DNA from: Epiperipatus broadwayi
Lineage: Eukaryota > Onychophora > Udeonychophora > Euonychophora > Peripatidae
NCBI GenBank assembly: GCA_028023455.1
Contig: JAQFVV010000017.1
Coordinates: 556,001-620,000, forward strand
Reading direction: 5' to 3'
Length of the DNA stretch: 64,000 nucleotides
The notes below the pieces were generated by a model. The model was not told where the DNA came from. It saw nothing but the letters and a program-made list of their open reading frames with translations, and did not search any database. This document shows positions 23,036-33,662 of this stretch, one piece after another (position 1 is the stretch's first letter; every line of letters begins with the position of its first letter). Made by a program: the position numbers and the translations under genes.

Positions 23036-23522
23036 TATCACATGAACACCATTCTTTAGGCTTACACAATCTGTTTTTCACAGAGGCAAAATCTCCATAC
23101 GATAGCGCCACTTAGTGCAAACCAGAGCAATCAATGGATGCAGGAAGGTTTGTGCATAAAATTCCTATTTAGTGACTATTCATCCAATGGCTTTTATCAG
23201 TGAGGAGCCTTGGATCTGAGAGCACTGCTCCTAGATCTTAGGATCTAATGCAATCATCCAGCAGCCATCTTTTACTTTTTTAGCTAAATAAAGCTTTGAA
23301 TTAACTATAAAGCTTTGAGGGTTGCATTAGATCCTAGGTGCCATGCTCTCAGGTCAAAGGCTTCTCACTGATGAAAACCATAAGCTAGAAACTAGTCTGG
23401 GAATATTGGATGAGTTGGCACTAGATAGGGATTTTATGCACACACCTTCCTGCATCCATTTATTGCTCTTGTTGTACTGAATGGCCCTACTGTATGAAGA
23501 GTTTGGCCTCTGTGAAAATTAT
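23036..23522. mobile_element. F1 element inserted in the gypsy relic
   Basis: Inverted arms run from CACATGAACACCATTCTTTA / GGCAAAATCTCCATACGATA to the complementary right end near 23515. The interior carries the long-variant segment CAGCAGCCATCTTTTACTT. The gypsy frame reads up to the left edge and continues after the right edge (VNKALPNNVYPIPNVKEMLA), so this copy jumped into an existing retroelement. Confidence 0.7.
23362..23403 (+). ncRNA. Hammerhead-like motif with compensated stem I (F1)
   Basis: The layout is TTCTCA, CTGATGA (canonical core, 23368-23374), a weak stem II AAACCATAAGCTA, GAAAC (23388-23392), TA, GTC, TGGGAA. Relative to the 20.3-kb copy, stem I changed from UCCUCA/UGGGGA to UUCUCA/UGGGAA, so a C-to-U change on one side is matched by G-to-A on the other. 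Stem II is poor, so present activity is doubtful. Confidence 0.5.
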
Positions 23523-23990
23523 AATTTACAATGATTATTGAGTCACTGTTAATAAAGCCTTACCAAACAATGTTTATCCAATTCCCAATGTAAAAGAGAT
23601 GCTAGCCAGTTTAAATTAGATCATAATGCAGCTTTTCATCAAATACCAGTCTATGAGGAAACAGTTAAGATTCTAATTATCCATCTTTCTTTCAGAATAA
23701 CTACAGCATCAAACTTTTTCCAAGAAAAAAATACTACACTATTCCAATGAATAAATAGACTCACATCATATTGTAATGACATATTAGTAATTTCTAATTC
23801 AGGAGGTATTGCAAAAAAGAATTTAAAAAGTTTGGAGTTGACTATCAGGTTTTGGAACTACATAAACTCTGGTAAATTTATATGTTGTCCTAAAAAAATA
23901 AAGTATCCTGACCATATTATCTCAGAAGAAAACATAGAGCCTGACCCAGAAAAAATAAAAGCAGTTAAACTAATGCAAATTTCTATATGA
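23523..23990 (+). pseudogene. Ty3/gypsy reverse transcriptase, continued
   Basis: This reads VNKALPNNVYPIPNVKEMLA, then frame-shifted equivalents of the FSKLDL..A(F)HQIPV segment (FHQIPVYEE), QRIMD- and HCNDILVIS-like segments in place of the YLDDILV box, and CPKKIKYPDHIISEENIEPD followed by KIKAVK. The catalytic aspartate box is degraded, so the enzyme is dead. Confidence 0.65.
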
Positions 23991-24125
23991 TTCTTCCTTT
24001 ATTTTTCTAACAGTTTTGACTGTCCTACAGTTTTCATCAGAGCTTTGTATAATCTTCCTTTAAGGAAGGTTATACAAAGTTCTGATGAAGACTGCAGTAC
24101 AGTTGAAACTGAATGATTAACAATC
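23985..24125. mobile_element. F3 short hairpin element
   Basis: Two inverted arms (about 24010-24058 and 24061-24108) share GACTGTCCTACAG / CTGCAGTACAG and CAGAGCTTTGTATAATCTTC and its complement. The right arm reads CTGATGA-AGACTGCAGTACAGTT-GAAAC, i.e. the two hammerhead boxes around a stem. It is inserted in the gypsy relic. Confidence 0.55.
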
Positions 24126-24179
24126 AAAAATAAAACAACAGTCAATCTGGTTACTGGATTAGAAATGGGTCTACTAGAG

Positions 24180-24600
24180 ATCAGGCTTGCCAGCTTGGGG
24201 CAATTATTTAAATCTTAATTTGGTTGCACAAACTTAAGTGCTAATCCATCTGAATATATAACCATAAAACAATAATGCTGGATATTAAAACATGCTGATC
24301 ATCCTTACTCCGGCCATTTAGCACCATTGATGTACTAGCCAACTATAAACTTAATTTTTGGTAGAGACTAAACTAAATAAAATATAGTGCAGTCTTTGAA
24401 GAATGTACTGTTTGTGCCAATCCAGAATCATCATCTTGATGCCCACACACTAAATATATATACCCCTCTGTCCCATATAGATGTTATGCACAAATCTAGC
24501 CCAGGAAGCAAGAGCTCTGTAATTTATTACTGTGAGCAAAAGGGAAATAAATAGATTAGCTTATTATAAATAACCTTAAGCAAATCACGGGCTTCCCCTA
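24180..24600 (+). pseudogene. Gypsy integrase-region remnant
   Basis: Short frame pieces such as HADHPYSGHLAP, LKNVLFVPIQNHHLDAHT and PLSHIDVMHKSSPGSKSSV occupy the place where the integrase zinc and core domains follow RT/RNase H (compare H-P-G-x..., C-x2-C, H-V-D). Mutated throughout. Confidence 0.4.
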
Positions 24601-24636
24601 CATATAAATAACTAGTCCTGGTATTTTGGTATTAGA

Positions 24637-24841
24637 TCTGCAACACAGAGCATGTATTAGATCTATTGTGCTTTTCATATTTGTATCAATACGCTGATAA
24701 TTTTGTAATCTTTTTTATCTGACCAAAATAATGTATACATGGATCTTGTACATGATATTTTTGACAAGATTTAAAAAGTTATCTGGAGGTTGATATGAAT
24801 AGGTGCAGTAGGTCTAATACATGCTCCATGTTGCAGGACTA
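24637..24841. repeat. Inverted repeat of 49-bp arms (small MITE-like)
   Basis: Left arm AGATCTGCAACACAGAGCAT and right arm ATGCTCCATGTTGCAGGACT are inverted copies extending about 49 bp with roughly 84% identity, separated by about 105 bp. No clear target duplication and no ribozyme core. Confidence 0.5.
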
Positions 24842-24844
24842 AAA

Positions 24845-25470
24845 ATAACTAAAACTAAAAAAATAATAAACATATTTTCAACAAGAAATGTATGATTTTG
24901 AACAAGAAGTTAAAAATATGTATGACTTTCTCACATTAACAACTTTTAAGAACAACATTTGAAATAAAAAAAAATGTGATTTGCGATATTAATGAAATGA
25001 TGCCATTATGCAAAAAAAATTGTTACTTTAAATATGCACTAAAGAAACAATAAATGATTTTGGTTTGAAATAATATTTTTAAAAACACATTAACTATATG
25101 CATACGATACTTACCATGTAGTATATAACAGGAATTGTCACCTTGAAACAAAACATTTTAGATGTATTATTACCACAGAAAGTGGAGATCTCTACTAAAA
25201 ATTTTCCCTCCATAAATGTACCACATGATTGCAGAATATGCTGGGATTTTCAACAGAAATGCTAATAAACGCATTTTTTTAATAAACAAATTAAAACAAA
25301 AAAGAGGAACAAAATCCACAAAAAAATAAATATTAATTATGAGACTTTTATTAGGTTTTTATCCTGATGGACCATTTATATTATGTTGTTAAGTATGGCA
25401 ATGAAGGCATCATTTTTCTGTAATCTATGCCACATGAATTCCACTAGGTAAGAATCGAGGTCTTGCCTTG
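24845..25470 (+). other. AT-rich sequence, nothing recognised
   Basis: No gene or family was recognised. This may be non-coding flank of the Merlin relic on the minus strand. Confidence 0.35.
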
Positions 25471-25487
25471 CTGTCCTTCACTGCTGC

Positions 25488-25740
25488 TTATTTCACGATT
25501 TGGTGGAACCCCACAGTTTCAATATTTTGGGTGTGTTCCCCAGTTTTTAGATTGATGAAATTATACATGTAGTTCACTTTAAAATGCTCATAACTGGCTT
25601 CAATCAATTCATCAGTTTTGTACACCTTCCAACAGTCAGAATATGTGGTAGATGCCTCTTCAACATTACATTTGATGACTTCCATTAAAATTGCCACTGT
25701 CCATTTTTGATTTTTGATGAACATCATTGCTTATCCAAGG
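25488..25740 (-). pseudogene. Merlin/ISXO2-type transposase, C-terminal part
   Basis: The open minus-strand frame (79 codons) reads ...VEEASTTYSDCWKVYKTDEL then EHFKVNYMYNFINLKTGEHT and QNIE. The S-D-C-W-x2-Y and V-N-x3-N-F-x-(D/N)-x-x-T-G-x-H-T-x-x-I-E motifs are the DDE-type core of ISXO2-like transposases, the eukaryotic Merlin superfamily (cut-and-paste DNA transposition). The segment after the final E is frame-shifted. Only about a third of a transposase is here. Confidence 0.7.
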
Positions 25741-26650
25741 TGTGCACATAAATGGTCATGTCCATCTGGACACAGTTTCACTGATGGCAGGATGCCTTGT
25801 TGAAAATAGAGCACACCATCCATTTTGGTACTTGGTAATTTCCAAATATTCATCATATTTAGCAATTGAAATAAATAAAATATGCAATTAAAATCACAAT
25901 GCAACATAATAGCTGTTGTCAGAAAGAAATCTGGACAATAACTGAAAGTGTTGAAGCATTATAAAAAAAGATCACATTGATACAGAAAAACACATTTCCA
26001 CACGTATACTTGCACAGTTTATTTCCTTTCAATTTGAAAAGGACCTTCTATCTCCCCTACATTGCAGGTCTAATACCCAAGTTTTATTGGGTTTCTAAAA
26101 AAACAATCCTAGAATATAAGTTGTCATGATACTGCACTTCATGAAACAGGAATTGGATAGAATAAAGAAATTAAAACTAAAAAAAATATTTTTAAAACAA
26201 TTATTTAATATCTGATTAACAGCAAAAAATTACATGATAGTAGGTAATTTCAAACATGCATTTCATCAAAAAAATGAATAAATATAGTTTGATGAAATTA
26301 TATTAACCAATCAATTGATTTTAGTCATGGATTAATTCTAAATTCATTAAGCTATTTCTTTAAAATAGTTAAGATTCTTTCTATTTTTATGATATTTCCT
26401 AAAATCAAAGATAACAATCTTTGGTTTAATTTTTTTTAAATATTAAAAAAATAATTAACAACATATTCAGAATCATAGATAACAATCTTTGATTCAGCTT
26501 AGTAAGATAAAAGAAATTTTTAATTTTACAACAGATTTTTTTTTTTTTTTTTTAAAAAAATCTATTCCACCATTCATAACATTAATTTGACTGAGTTTTA
26601 GAAAAAAAAAATGTGTCCAACAATTTGTAACATTTTAACTTAGTGATTAT
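25741..26650 (-). other. Sequence between the two Merlin fragments
   Basis: A/T-rich, with a weak continuation of the transposase on the minus strand up to about 25870. The remaining 700 bp has palindromic GATAACAATCTTTG motifs and homopolymers but no gene. Confidence 0.35.
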
Positions 26651-26656
26651 CAGTCC

Positions 26657-27004
26657 TTACTCTATACAAAAAAAGAATACATTATTAATTTTACGAACAA
26701 CAAAAATATAGTGTACACACAATAAAAAATAATATCTTGCCATGGCTTCCTTGACTATGGAGACGTTTCCAGTTGCAAATTCAGTTTTTCTCAATGGAGT
26801 TTCTCCTTGAAGGCTTCTAAACATGGGCTTGGCTAAAATTGTTTTTTTCCTGGGTCTGTAGCAATTCCAGATATATGAAAATAGTAATTTTTTTGTCCAT
26901 TTGATTCTCTTGAATTTCCAGGTGAGACATGTAGAGAGAGACTTGTGATCTTTGTTGAAGACAAGATTGCAGACTACTTTAGGAGAGTACCCTCTTTTTG
27001 ACAT
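26657..27004 (-). pseudogene. Merlin-type transposase, N-terminal part (degenerate)
   Basis: A 115-codon minus-strand open frame contains YIWNCYRPRKKTILAKPMFR then TPLRKTEF. This resembles the zinc-binding and W-x-C-...-RKK-x(2)-S-x-R-x2-S-F-F-x2-S-x-L-P-L stretch near the N-terminus of Merlin transposases. It is in the right order and strand relative to 25488-25740, though 900 bp away. The similarity is modest. Confidence 0.4.
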
Positions 27005-27665
27005 TTTTATTCCAATGAAGATAGGTTACATGGAGGAAGTTGATGCCTAGCTTTTAGCTGAATTTAGCACATGGTTTTTAGTGTATGAACCATTTTAGGG
27101 CTAAACTCATAGTATGATTAAAACTTTTGTTATTCTATTCAATAGTTTGATATTGGCTGGATTAATCTTAGGTTGCTCTTTTTGTAGCAGCAAAGTTAGG
27201 AATACTTCTGTTTTTTTCACTAACTGCTCTCTTCAACAGCTAAATTAGGAATAACCTCTTCAGACATATGGGTATAGTCACTAATTCACATCCCCCATAT
27301 ATATATATATTTTAGGACAATTTTGCCCACAAGACAATTACAATCTGTCTCTTGCATGGTAATTTTCACGATAACCAATTAAGTGAAATTTCATAAATAT
27401 AATTGGTCAGACAATTTCAGCTTTGATAATGAAGGTATCCCTTTGAAAGTACTTAGATGAATAAACTCAATGGTCAATTATTTTAATTCATTTATTTGTT
27501 TAACTGATGATTTTCTTTATGTGAAATATATACTGCATATATACTACTCATCACAAACACACACACAAATCGATTATTAATTACAATCGTAGATATTGAA
27601 AACAAGTCAAGAACTTAATATTATAAAGTTTTTGACATTCCTTTATAATTAAAAACCAAATCTTG
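27005..27665 (+). other. AT-rich sequence with microsatellites
   Basis: Contains (AT)n near 27297-27311 and (CA)n near 27557-27569. No gene recognised. Confidence 0.4.
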
Positions 27666-27670
27666 TAAAC

Positions 27671-27921
27671 ATCACATGATCATTATATCATACTAGCTCA
27701 TAATTGTTATTAAACAAGGCAGCAAAACTCTCCATACAGTAGTGCCAACCAGAGTAATCAATGGATCCCCTCACTGACGAAGGCCACAATCCAGAAACTA
27801 GTCTGGGGATATTGGATGATTAGGCACTAGATAGGGATTTTATGCACAAGCCTTCTGGCATCCATTGATTGCTCTGGTTGGCACAAGGTGGCACTACTGT
27901 TTGGAGAGTTTTGCCTTGTTC
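27671..27921 (+). mobile_element. F1 hairpin element, internally deleted
   Basis: The leader CACATGATCATTATATCATA and ends GCAAAACTCTCCATACAGTA / GGAGAGTTTTGCC are intact. The left arm is truncated after 50 bp and joins directly to the ribozyme of the right arm. Confidence 0.75.
27766..27810 (+). ncRNA. Hammerhead-like ribozyme motif (F1)
   Basis: CCCCTCA, CTGACGA (27774-27780), AGGCCACAATCCA, GAAAC (27794-27798), TA, GTC (27801-27803), TGGGGAT. Stem I has five pairs next to the core. Stem II is reduced to GG/CC. Same layout as 20295-20336. Confidence 0.45.
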
Positions 27922-27924
27922 AAA

Positions 27925-28470
27925 TCTTGTAAAAACAACAAGATAATGAGTGAATTGCACTGATATTTGATTTTTTTTCATTAAAGGGAGATTAAAAACA
28001 GCTTTGATTAATTAAAAATAAAATTTACAAACTTATTAAAATCTTATTTTGTTCTTCCCTCTTATTTTTTTATTTTTTTTCCAAAAAAATACTCTTAAAT
28101 ATAGTTATTGTTTGAGAATTTTCATGCTATCATATGGAATTTTACAAATATTGAGTTAATTAATGACCCTTTAAAAAATAGGTCTAAGAAAATTTAATTA
28201 TTTTCCCCATTAATAAAATAATTTTTTATTCTCAAACCTGAGGAACATGCTGCCAACTATCTAATTATTTATTTATTTCTAGCACAGCTGTATAACCAAC
28301 TGGTTACAATATTATATAACCTTCCATTCATTTATCATTAGCCAATTATTAATCAAGTTAAATTGATGCTTTATATATATATATTCAAACAATTACTTTT
28401 GTTATAATTAATGTAATTGGTTTCATATAACTTATTTTTATTAGGTTTTTTAATATAATTTAAAGATCAT
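27925..28470 (+). other. AT-rich sequence, nothing recognised
   Basis: No features beyond A/T runs and a short (AT)n near 28374. Confidence 0.4.
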
Positions 28471-28479
28471 ATTTTTGAA

Positions 28480-28700
28480 GCAATCTATTTAATGTTCGTA
28501 TTTTGAATAATGAATATATAAGGTGGATTTATTATCTCTTCTATTAATAGCATTATTATGTTCTTTTGCTCTTTCATCTAATTATTTCCCTGTATGTCCA
28601 TAGTAAACCATACAGCAATTTTCACAAGTAATTTTATATACAAATTCTCTTTTTATATTTTATATCATCTCTTATTTTATAATGATCTATTTTTCTATTT
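28480..28700 (-). pseudogene. Penelope-like GIY-YIG endonuclease fragment (distinct lineage)
   Basis: The minus strand reads EFVYKITCENCCMVYYGHTG, then LDERAKEHNNAINRRDNKST and LYIHYSKYEH, with one or two stops. This is the Y-K-I-x-C-x-x-C...VYxGxT...L..R..EH layout of the PLE GIY-YIG domain. It differs clearly from the copies at 16 and 53 kb, so a separate PLE lineage is present. No RT part was seen upstream. Confidence 0.6.
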
Positions 28701-28989
28701 CAATGTACAAAAGAAGCAGCCATTAATACAATCTCCTCATTTCATATTATGCTAATAAATAAATATACTTATTTGATTTTCCATGCTTTTTCATTCATTA
28801 ATACATATACATATTAGTGTATTTAAAATCTATTTTCAGCAGATACATGTTGATAATATTATCTTTAAATCTGTCTCAAATAAATTCAACATTAATTAAA
28901 ATATAATACCAATCTTTATTTATTTTTTTTAAATTCTAAAATGTTTTTTTTTTTTTTGGTCTGGTACTGTGCTCATTGGGTAAATAGGC

Positions 28990-29650
28990 TGCCCAGATTG
29001 CATATAGTGGAAGATTTTTTAGATATGAGGATTAACTATGTCCAACAAATAAACTGTCTCCAACCAAGAGCATCTCGTGCTGCATTTTAAAATAGGATGT
29101 TAATTCTAGCAAAGACTAGACAATGTTTTTGATATAGTCTTTTCTATCTTCTCTTTTCACATTGTCTTTAGTCATTTGAGTTATGATCGGACCTAGTCAT
29201 TATGAATGTCTCATGTCATTAGTCATCTTATCATACTAATTTTGGCAATGGAGAAATGTGTTTGAATATTCATATTTTGATTTATAGTAATTCTGACTCA
29301 AATTTCTTTTTTCATTTTTTTTAGCTGAAACTCTCAAGAACTATAATATCAATGATGGGGACATCTTTAGTAAACTGCCAGTTCTTGGGTGAGTTTTTGC
29401 TCAAGGCAAGGCAATCACTAATGGATAAAGTTGGAATTGGTTTTTAAATAGGAGTTTTAGTTTATCAAAGATTTTACATTTAGGCAAACATAGTTAGAAT
29501 TTCTCTCCACCCATAGAAGTAGAAGGTACCTAGAAAGTAACATCTAACAATGGCCTTACACATTCTAACAAAGTTGGTGAATCTGCTGGATTACTTATTA
29601 AAATAATCAAAATAACAATATTCAATAGTAGAGTAAAGATAGAGGCAGGG
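28990..29650 (+). repeat. LINE L-A 5' region, second copy
   Basis: It shares blocks with 13325-13880: CAACCAAGAG followed by TAGGATGTT/TAGGGTGTT, TTCTGACTC(C)AA, AAGGC(A)A..CAATCACTAAT, TGGATTACTTAT. It stops before the endonuclease part, so it is a 3'-truncated or deleted remnant. Confidence 0.5.
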
Positions 29651-30285
29651 CTAGTACTAAAAGTAAAAGTATTGGATATTGTCTTGTTGCATTTAGTAAT
29701 TTATTTGTGAAATGCTGCTTTTTTGTACTAGCTGTCTTTATTAGTTTTTTTAGTGCGGTATCAATTATCTTATTATTGATCTCAGTTAAGTTTGAATGTT
29801 AAGAATATCACTTGCTAATACTGTCTTTTTTAATAGTTTTACATTAACACATATCTTAGATCTCACTATTGATAATCATTTCCTGTGATGAATCTATTTA
29901 GAACATTACTATTTTAAAATAAATACTTTCTCCTAGTCGAAATATAATTAGCTTCTGCTGTACTTGTATTTTGTTGTTTTCATACATCATTTTTCTCAAA
30001 TTCCTTTTTTCTGAATTTTATAGGTCTGCATTATCTATCATTTTTGAACATATTTACCCCCACTACATTCATCTTTTAATTATTCCCAAAGTCTCTCATG
30101 ATAAATTTTAAATATTGTTTAGTCGGAACAAAAGTACTTTATGCATCTATGTAAATTTTCTCTTCTTTGTTACAAAGAGAATTTGTTTGGATATAAACTG
30201 GATTGTGTATATTTGAATCTTCCATTAAGATAAATAATTAACCTTATTGCTCTGTTTGATATACCATCAATCTCTACAATATATC
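29651..30285 (+). other. AT-rich sequence, nothing recognised
   Basis: No gene was recognised. On the minus strand about 30140-30230 has a short open segment (NIHNPVYIQTNSLCNKEEN) that I do not recognise. Confidence 0.35.
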
Positions 30286-30289
30286 ATAG

Positions 30290-30725
30290 CATTTGCAACT
30301 TCTTAGACACTTTATCAATACTTTTATTTGTATTATTTGTATTACACTAACAATTTCGACTGTCCTGCAGTCATCATTAGAGTTCTTGTTAATTCTATTA
30401 CCAAAACCCAACTTTTTTGTCTTCTGTGTTTTCACTTTTTATGGAAGTAATATAATTTTCTACTTCTTTTCCTATGTATTGATTTATATTATAACATATA
30501 GCATTTACACCTTCTTAGACACTTTATCAATATTTTTATTTGTATTACACTAACAGTTTCGATTGTCCTGCAGTCATCATCAGAGTTCTTGTTAATTTTA
30601 AAAGTTGGGTTTTGGTAATAGAATTAACAAGAACTCTGATGATGACTGCAGGACAGTCGAAACTGTTAGTGTAATACAAATAATACAAATAAAAGTATTG
30701 ATAAAGTGTCTATGCTATGATATGT
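30290..30725. mobile_element. F3 element: two tandem minus copies and one inverted plus copy
   Basis: The block with ACACTTTATCAATA, TTATTTGTATTACACTAACA, TTTCGACTGTCCTGCAGTCA and AGAGTTCTTGTTAAT occurs at 30300-30405 and again 201 bp later at 30508-30600. Its complement follows at 30625-30712. The plus copy reads CTGATGA-TGACTGCAGGACAGTC-GAAAC (30636-30663): hammerhead boxes around a perfect GACUG/CAGUC stem II. I cannot build stem I next to the core, so I call it hammerhead-like only. Tandem plus inverted copies parallel the F1 array. Confidence 0.6.
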
Positions 30726-30729
30726 TATA

Positions 30730-31680
30730 ATAGAAATCAATACATAGGAAAAGAAGAAGTAGAAAAAAATCTCTACAATGTTGTTCTTTCATTTTTTATT
30801 TATAATATCTCATTTCACTTGTACTTTCAATATTTATACCTTATCCACATTTAAATCAACTTTCTCTTGACTTTTTTTTCTAATTTTACAAAATCCAACG
30901 ATGTTTCATATCATATTAGTTTTTTTTTTTCAATTCATGCATTCTTCCTTCACTTGAAAGTGATCTGCAGTTGTTAGATCTACATGTTAGGTCATCATTG
31001 AATGGTAGACTGTGTTTCCAATCAAGATATTCTTAGCATCCTCTGTCTCCAGTTTTCAGCTGCTGTCTTAATTATTGATTTCATGGTCTTCTGGGTATAA
31101 AGATTATAATTTAGTATTCTCTATGATGATTGTAAATAACTAAAAATAATAATTTATACATTTATTCTGATTGTACAAAAATGTGACAAGAATGTTAAGA
31201 ATTATTAGGCAACTGAGAAGAAAAACTGCAGTGTCTTTTGGTCTTAACTTCAGAAGTAGAAAGTCAATAAACTCAACATGTTGGCCGATGTATGTTGATG
31301 GGCAGTCCATCCATGTCCATTTACTATATACATGGGATGGCAACTACAACGACAAGATCATATGCAATGGTCATTAGGAATATGGCCAGCTCAATTCTTT
31401 AAATTCAGATGAAACAAAGGGTCTTTCTTCAGATAATAGCAAATTCTTTTTTGTTGCCTGTTATAAGTTAATAAAGCAGCCAAAATTATAAAAAAAAATA
31501 CCTTTTTTTGAAAGGATTTCTTTTTTAGATTTATCAATGAGTATTTTAAGAATCAAAATAAAAGACATAGGAAGCAAATTTTTTTGTGTCTATTTGAGCA
31601 TGATTGTGATTATTTCTTCTGGGGGGTGGGGGAGTATAAAATGGTTAAATAATAATAAAACTAATATTTTTTAAATAGTC
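30730..31680 (+). other. AT-rich sequence, nothing firm
   Basis: 31171-31377 (+) and 31140-31343 (-) are overlapping open frames in a less AT-rich patch. Neither translation is recognised. At 31620 there is a G-rich run. Confidence 0.35.
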
Positions 31681-31689
31681 AATAAAAAA

Positions 31690-31925
31690 TAGAGTCATAT
31701 ATCACATGATTCCACTTCTTTTTTAAGCTTGCAGGATATAAGCAAAGAGCTTTGCTAATTGCTCAACAAGCTTTGAGATAAATGCTTAGCAAGAGAAAGC
31801 ATTTAAAATATCTATCTGAAAACCATCACCTGACCAATGGTTTCATGCTTTTGGCACTCCTCAGAGCGGCGCTAGGGTAGCTTCAGATACTAGATCTAAA
31901 AACACCAACCCAAAGCCAGCATTCT
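31690..31925 (+). mobile_element. F2 element, truncated copy
   Basis: Begins with the F2 edge (AGTCATATATCACATGATTC, AAGCTTGCAGGATATAAGC, GCTTTGAGATA) and keeps a broken ACTCCTCAGAG-CGGCGCTAGG in place of the ribozyme. Confidence 0.45.
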
Positions 31926-32104
31926 TTGTTTGAATGTCAATATAACTTTAGAAAAAAAGAATATTGCACTTAAGTACTTTATGTAATTATTATAGTATTC
32001 AAATGATATATTTATCCACACTTTTTGTCTTAAGTAATAGGGTGATAAAAACTGATAAAAAAGTATAATCCAAAAGATACAATATGAGATATTACAGTTG
32101 ATTA

Positions 32105-33110
32105 TTATATGTGCACTGTGACTTCTTTTTTGGGGTCAGGAAACTCTCAACCAGCTATGTCTAGAGAAACCTGTTAGCCACCTTACCTTCTCTTTCCATT
32201 CCCCACCCTAAATTTTTCCATATTCTTCTCTATCCTGCTCCATCCCATTTCCACAAGATAATCTTTGTCAACTCCGTGGCATTTATATCTAAATTCCCCT
32301 TATCTTTTCCCAAACCCAGCATAAAAACCAAGAACCCACTTTCTGTATAATCACTTTGTTTATATTTATTCTTCCACAACTTCATCATTTGTACTCTTTC
32401 TTCTTGCAGACATTTACATTCAATTAACAGATGCCTAATATTTTAACCTAACTTTCTGTATAATCACTTTGTTTATATTCATTCTTCCACAACTTCTGTA
32501 TTTGCACCCTTTCTACTTGCAGAAATTAACAAGATACCAATATTTTCTATGCCTTCCTTATATAATTTGCAGACTAAATCATCCATATTTTTCCATTTAT
32601 GTGTATATTCCCTTGTTGATAAAGATCCTGTTTAAGCCTTAAACAGTAAACTATTTTCCTTGCTATTATCATAAATTAACTCACACCCAATATTCTATTT
32701 ACTTCAATATATATTTAAATTCTTTTTACTTTCCATACTAGTTCTCCATCTTTCCAACTCCCTATTCTTTATTAATGCATCTATTCTTCTACCCCATTCA
32801 TTGTCATTATTACACCCAACAATTCTCCTAACACAATCATCCCACCTTTTGTATAAGTATACTGACATAAATTCTTTATCCAAATCTTCTGCATGCCATA
32901 CTATCTCTTTCATCCATCTTGTGCCTGTCCTTTACTCATAATCCAATTAAATACTAATTTGGCTATTCTCTTATTATCCATAAATTGCAATCTACCAAAC
33001 ATTTTCATTTTGCTTTTTGCATCTCTCATATAAAAACTTGACCATCCCATTTCTCTTTCAATTGCCCCCTTTGCTGTCCATACATAATTTAAAACGTATA
33101 AATCCTACCA
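32105..33110 (-). pseudogene. LINE L-B, C-terminal ORF2 and 3' UTR
   Basis: The minus strand reads EREMGWSSFYMRDAKSKMKM, RLQFMDNKRIAKLVFNWIM, a run at 32704-32913 (VCRRIVGCNNDNEWGRRID-like), then LLFKA-TGSLSTREYTHKWK, IENIGHLLIEC-CLQEERVQ (a C...H...C knuckle) and ITELTKIILWKWDG. This order matches the region after the RT domain in several LINE ORF2 proteins, ending in a zinc-knuckle-like tail. The tail (32110-32350) equals the repeat at 969-1230, 52010-52190 and 63290-63600. Frameshifted and 5' truncated. Confidence 0.6.
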
Positions 33111-33440
33111 AATGGATATGTGGTAACTAGAAACTAAAATTTTGTTTTGTTTCCTTTTTTTTCTTTTTCTGATAGCATATAAGTGAAATAGCAGTGTTGA
33201 TAGAGTGAATATAGTGGCTTCACAATATACTAGATAGTTGGACAAAATTAACCTAATTGGAAATTCATTATTTGTCAATAAATGAATAACTTAATTACTT
33301 ATATGTATGTGGAAAAAAAAAAGATTGTTGTATAATACAGCTTTCTTCAATGGTAACAGAAAATTCGTATGAATATGAGTGCTGAGTACAGATAAGTATT
33401 TTTAAAAATTAATATTGCTACTTATAATAATAATAAAATA
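33111..33440. other. AT-rich sequence, nothing recognised
   Basis: No gene or repeat seen. Confidence 0.4.
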
Positions 33441-33441
33441 G

Positions 33442-33662
33442 TAATCTAGACCAACTGATGATTGCTGTTTTAGCATAAAATACGTATATTTGTGATTATT
33501 TATCTTTTCAACATGTGTGTGATCAGGTGAGTCAGCAATATGAGATGGCACTGAGAGTAGTGGTGGGTCGTGTGAAAGTCTGAGTTCGAATCCCGCATAT
33601 ATTACATATATAAATGCAGGTTTAAGCCTGTACAATGTATTAATAATAATAAAAGAAACAAT
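33442..33662 (+). mobile_element. Hammerhead-SINE (family S), copy 1
   Basis: Order on the plus strand: TAATCTAGACCAACTGATGA (ribozyme 5' half), TTATTTATCTTTTCAACATG, a tRNA-like region with B-box GAGTTCGAATCCCG (about 33583-33596), then CAGGTTTAAGCCTGTACAAT and an ATAATA-type tail. The ribozyme is mutated here: GAAA became AAAA and stem I lost a pair. No protein is encoded. Confidence 0.65.
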
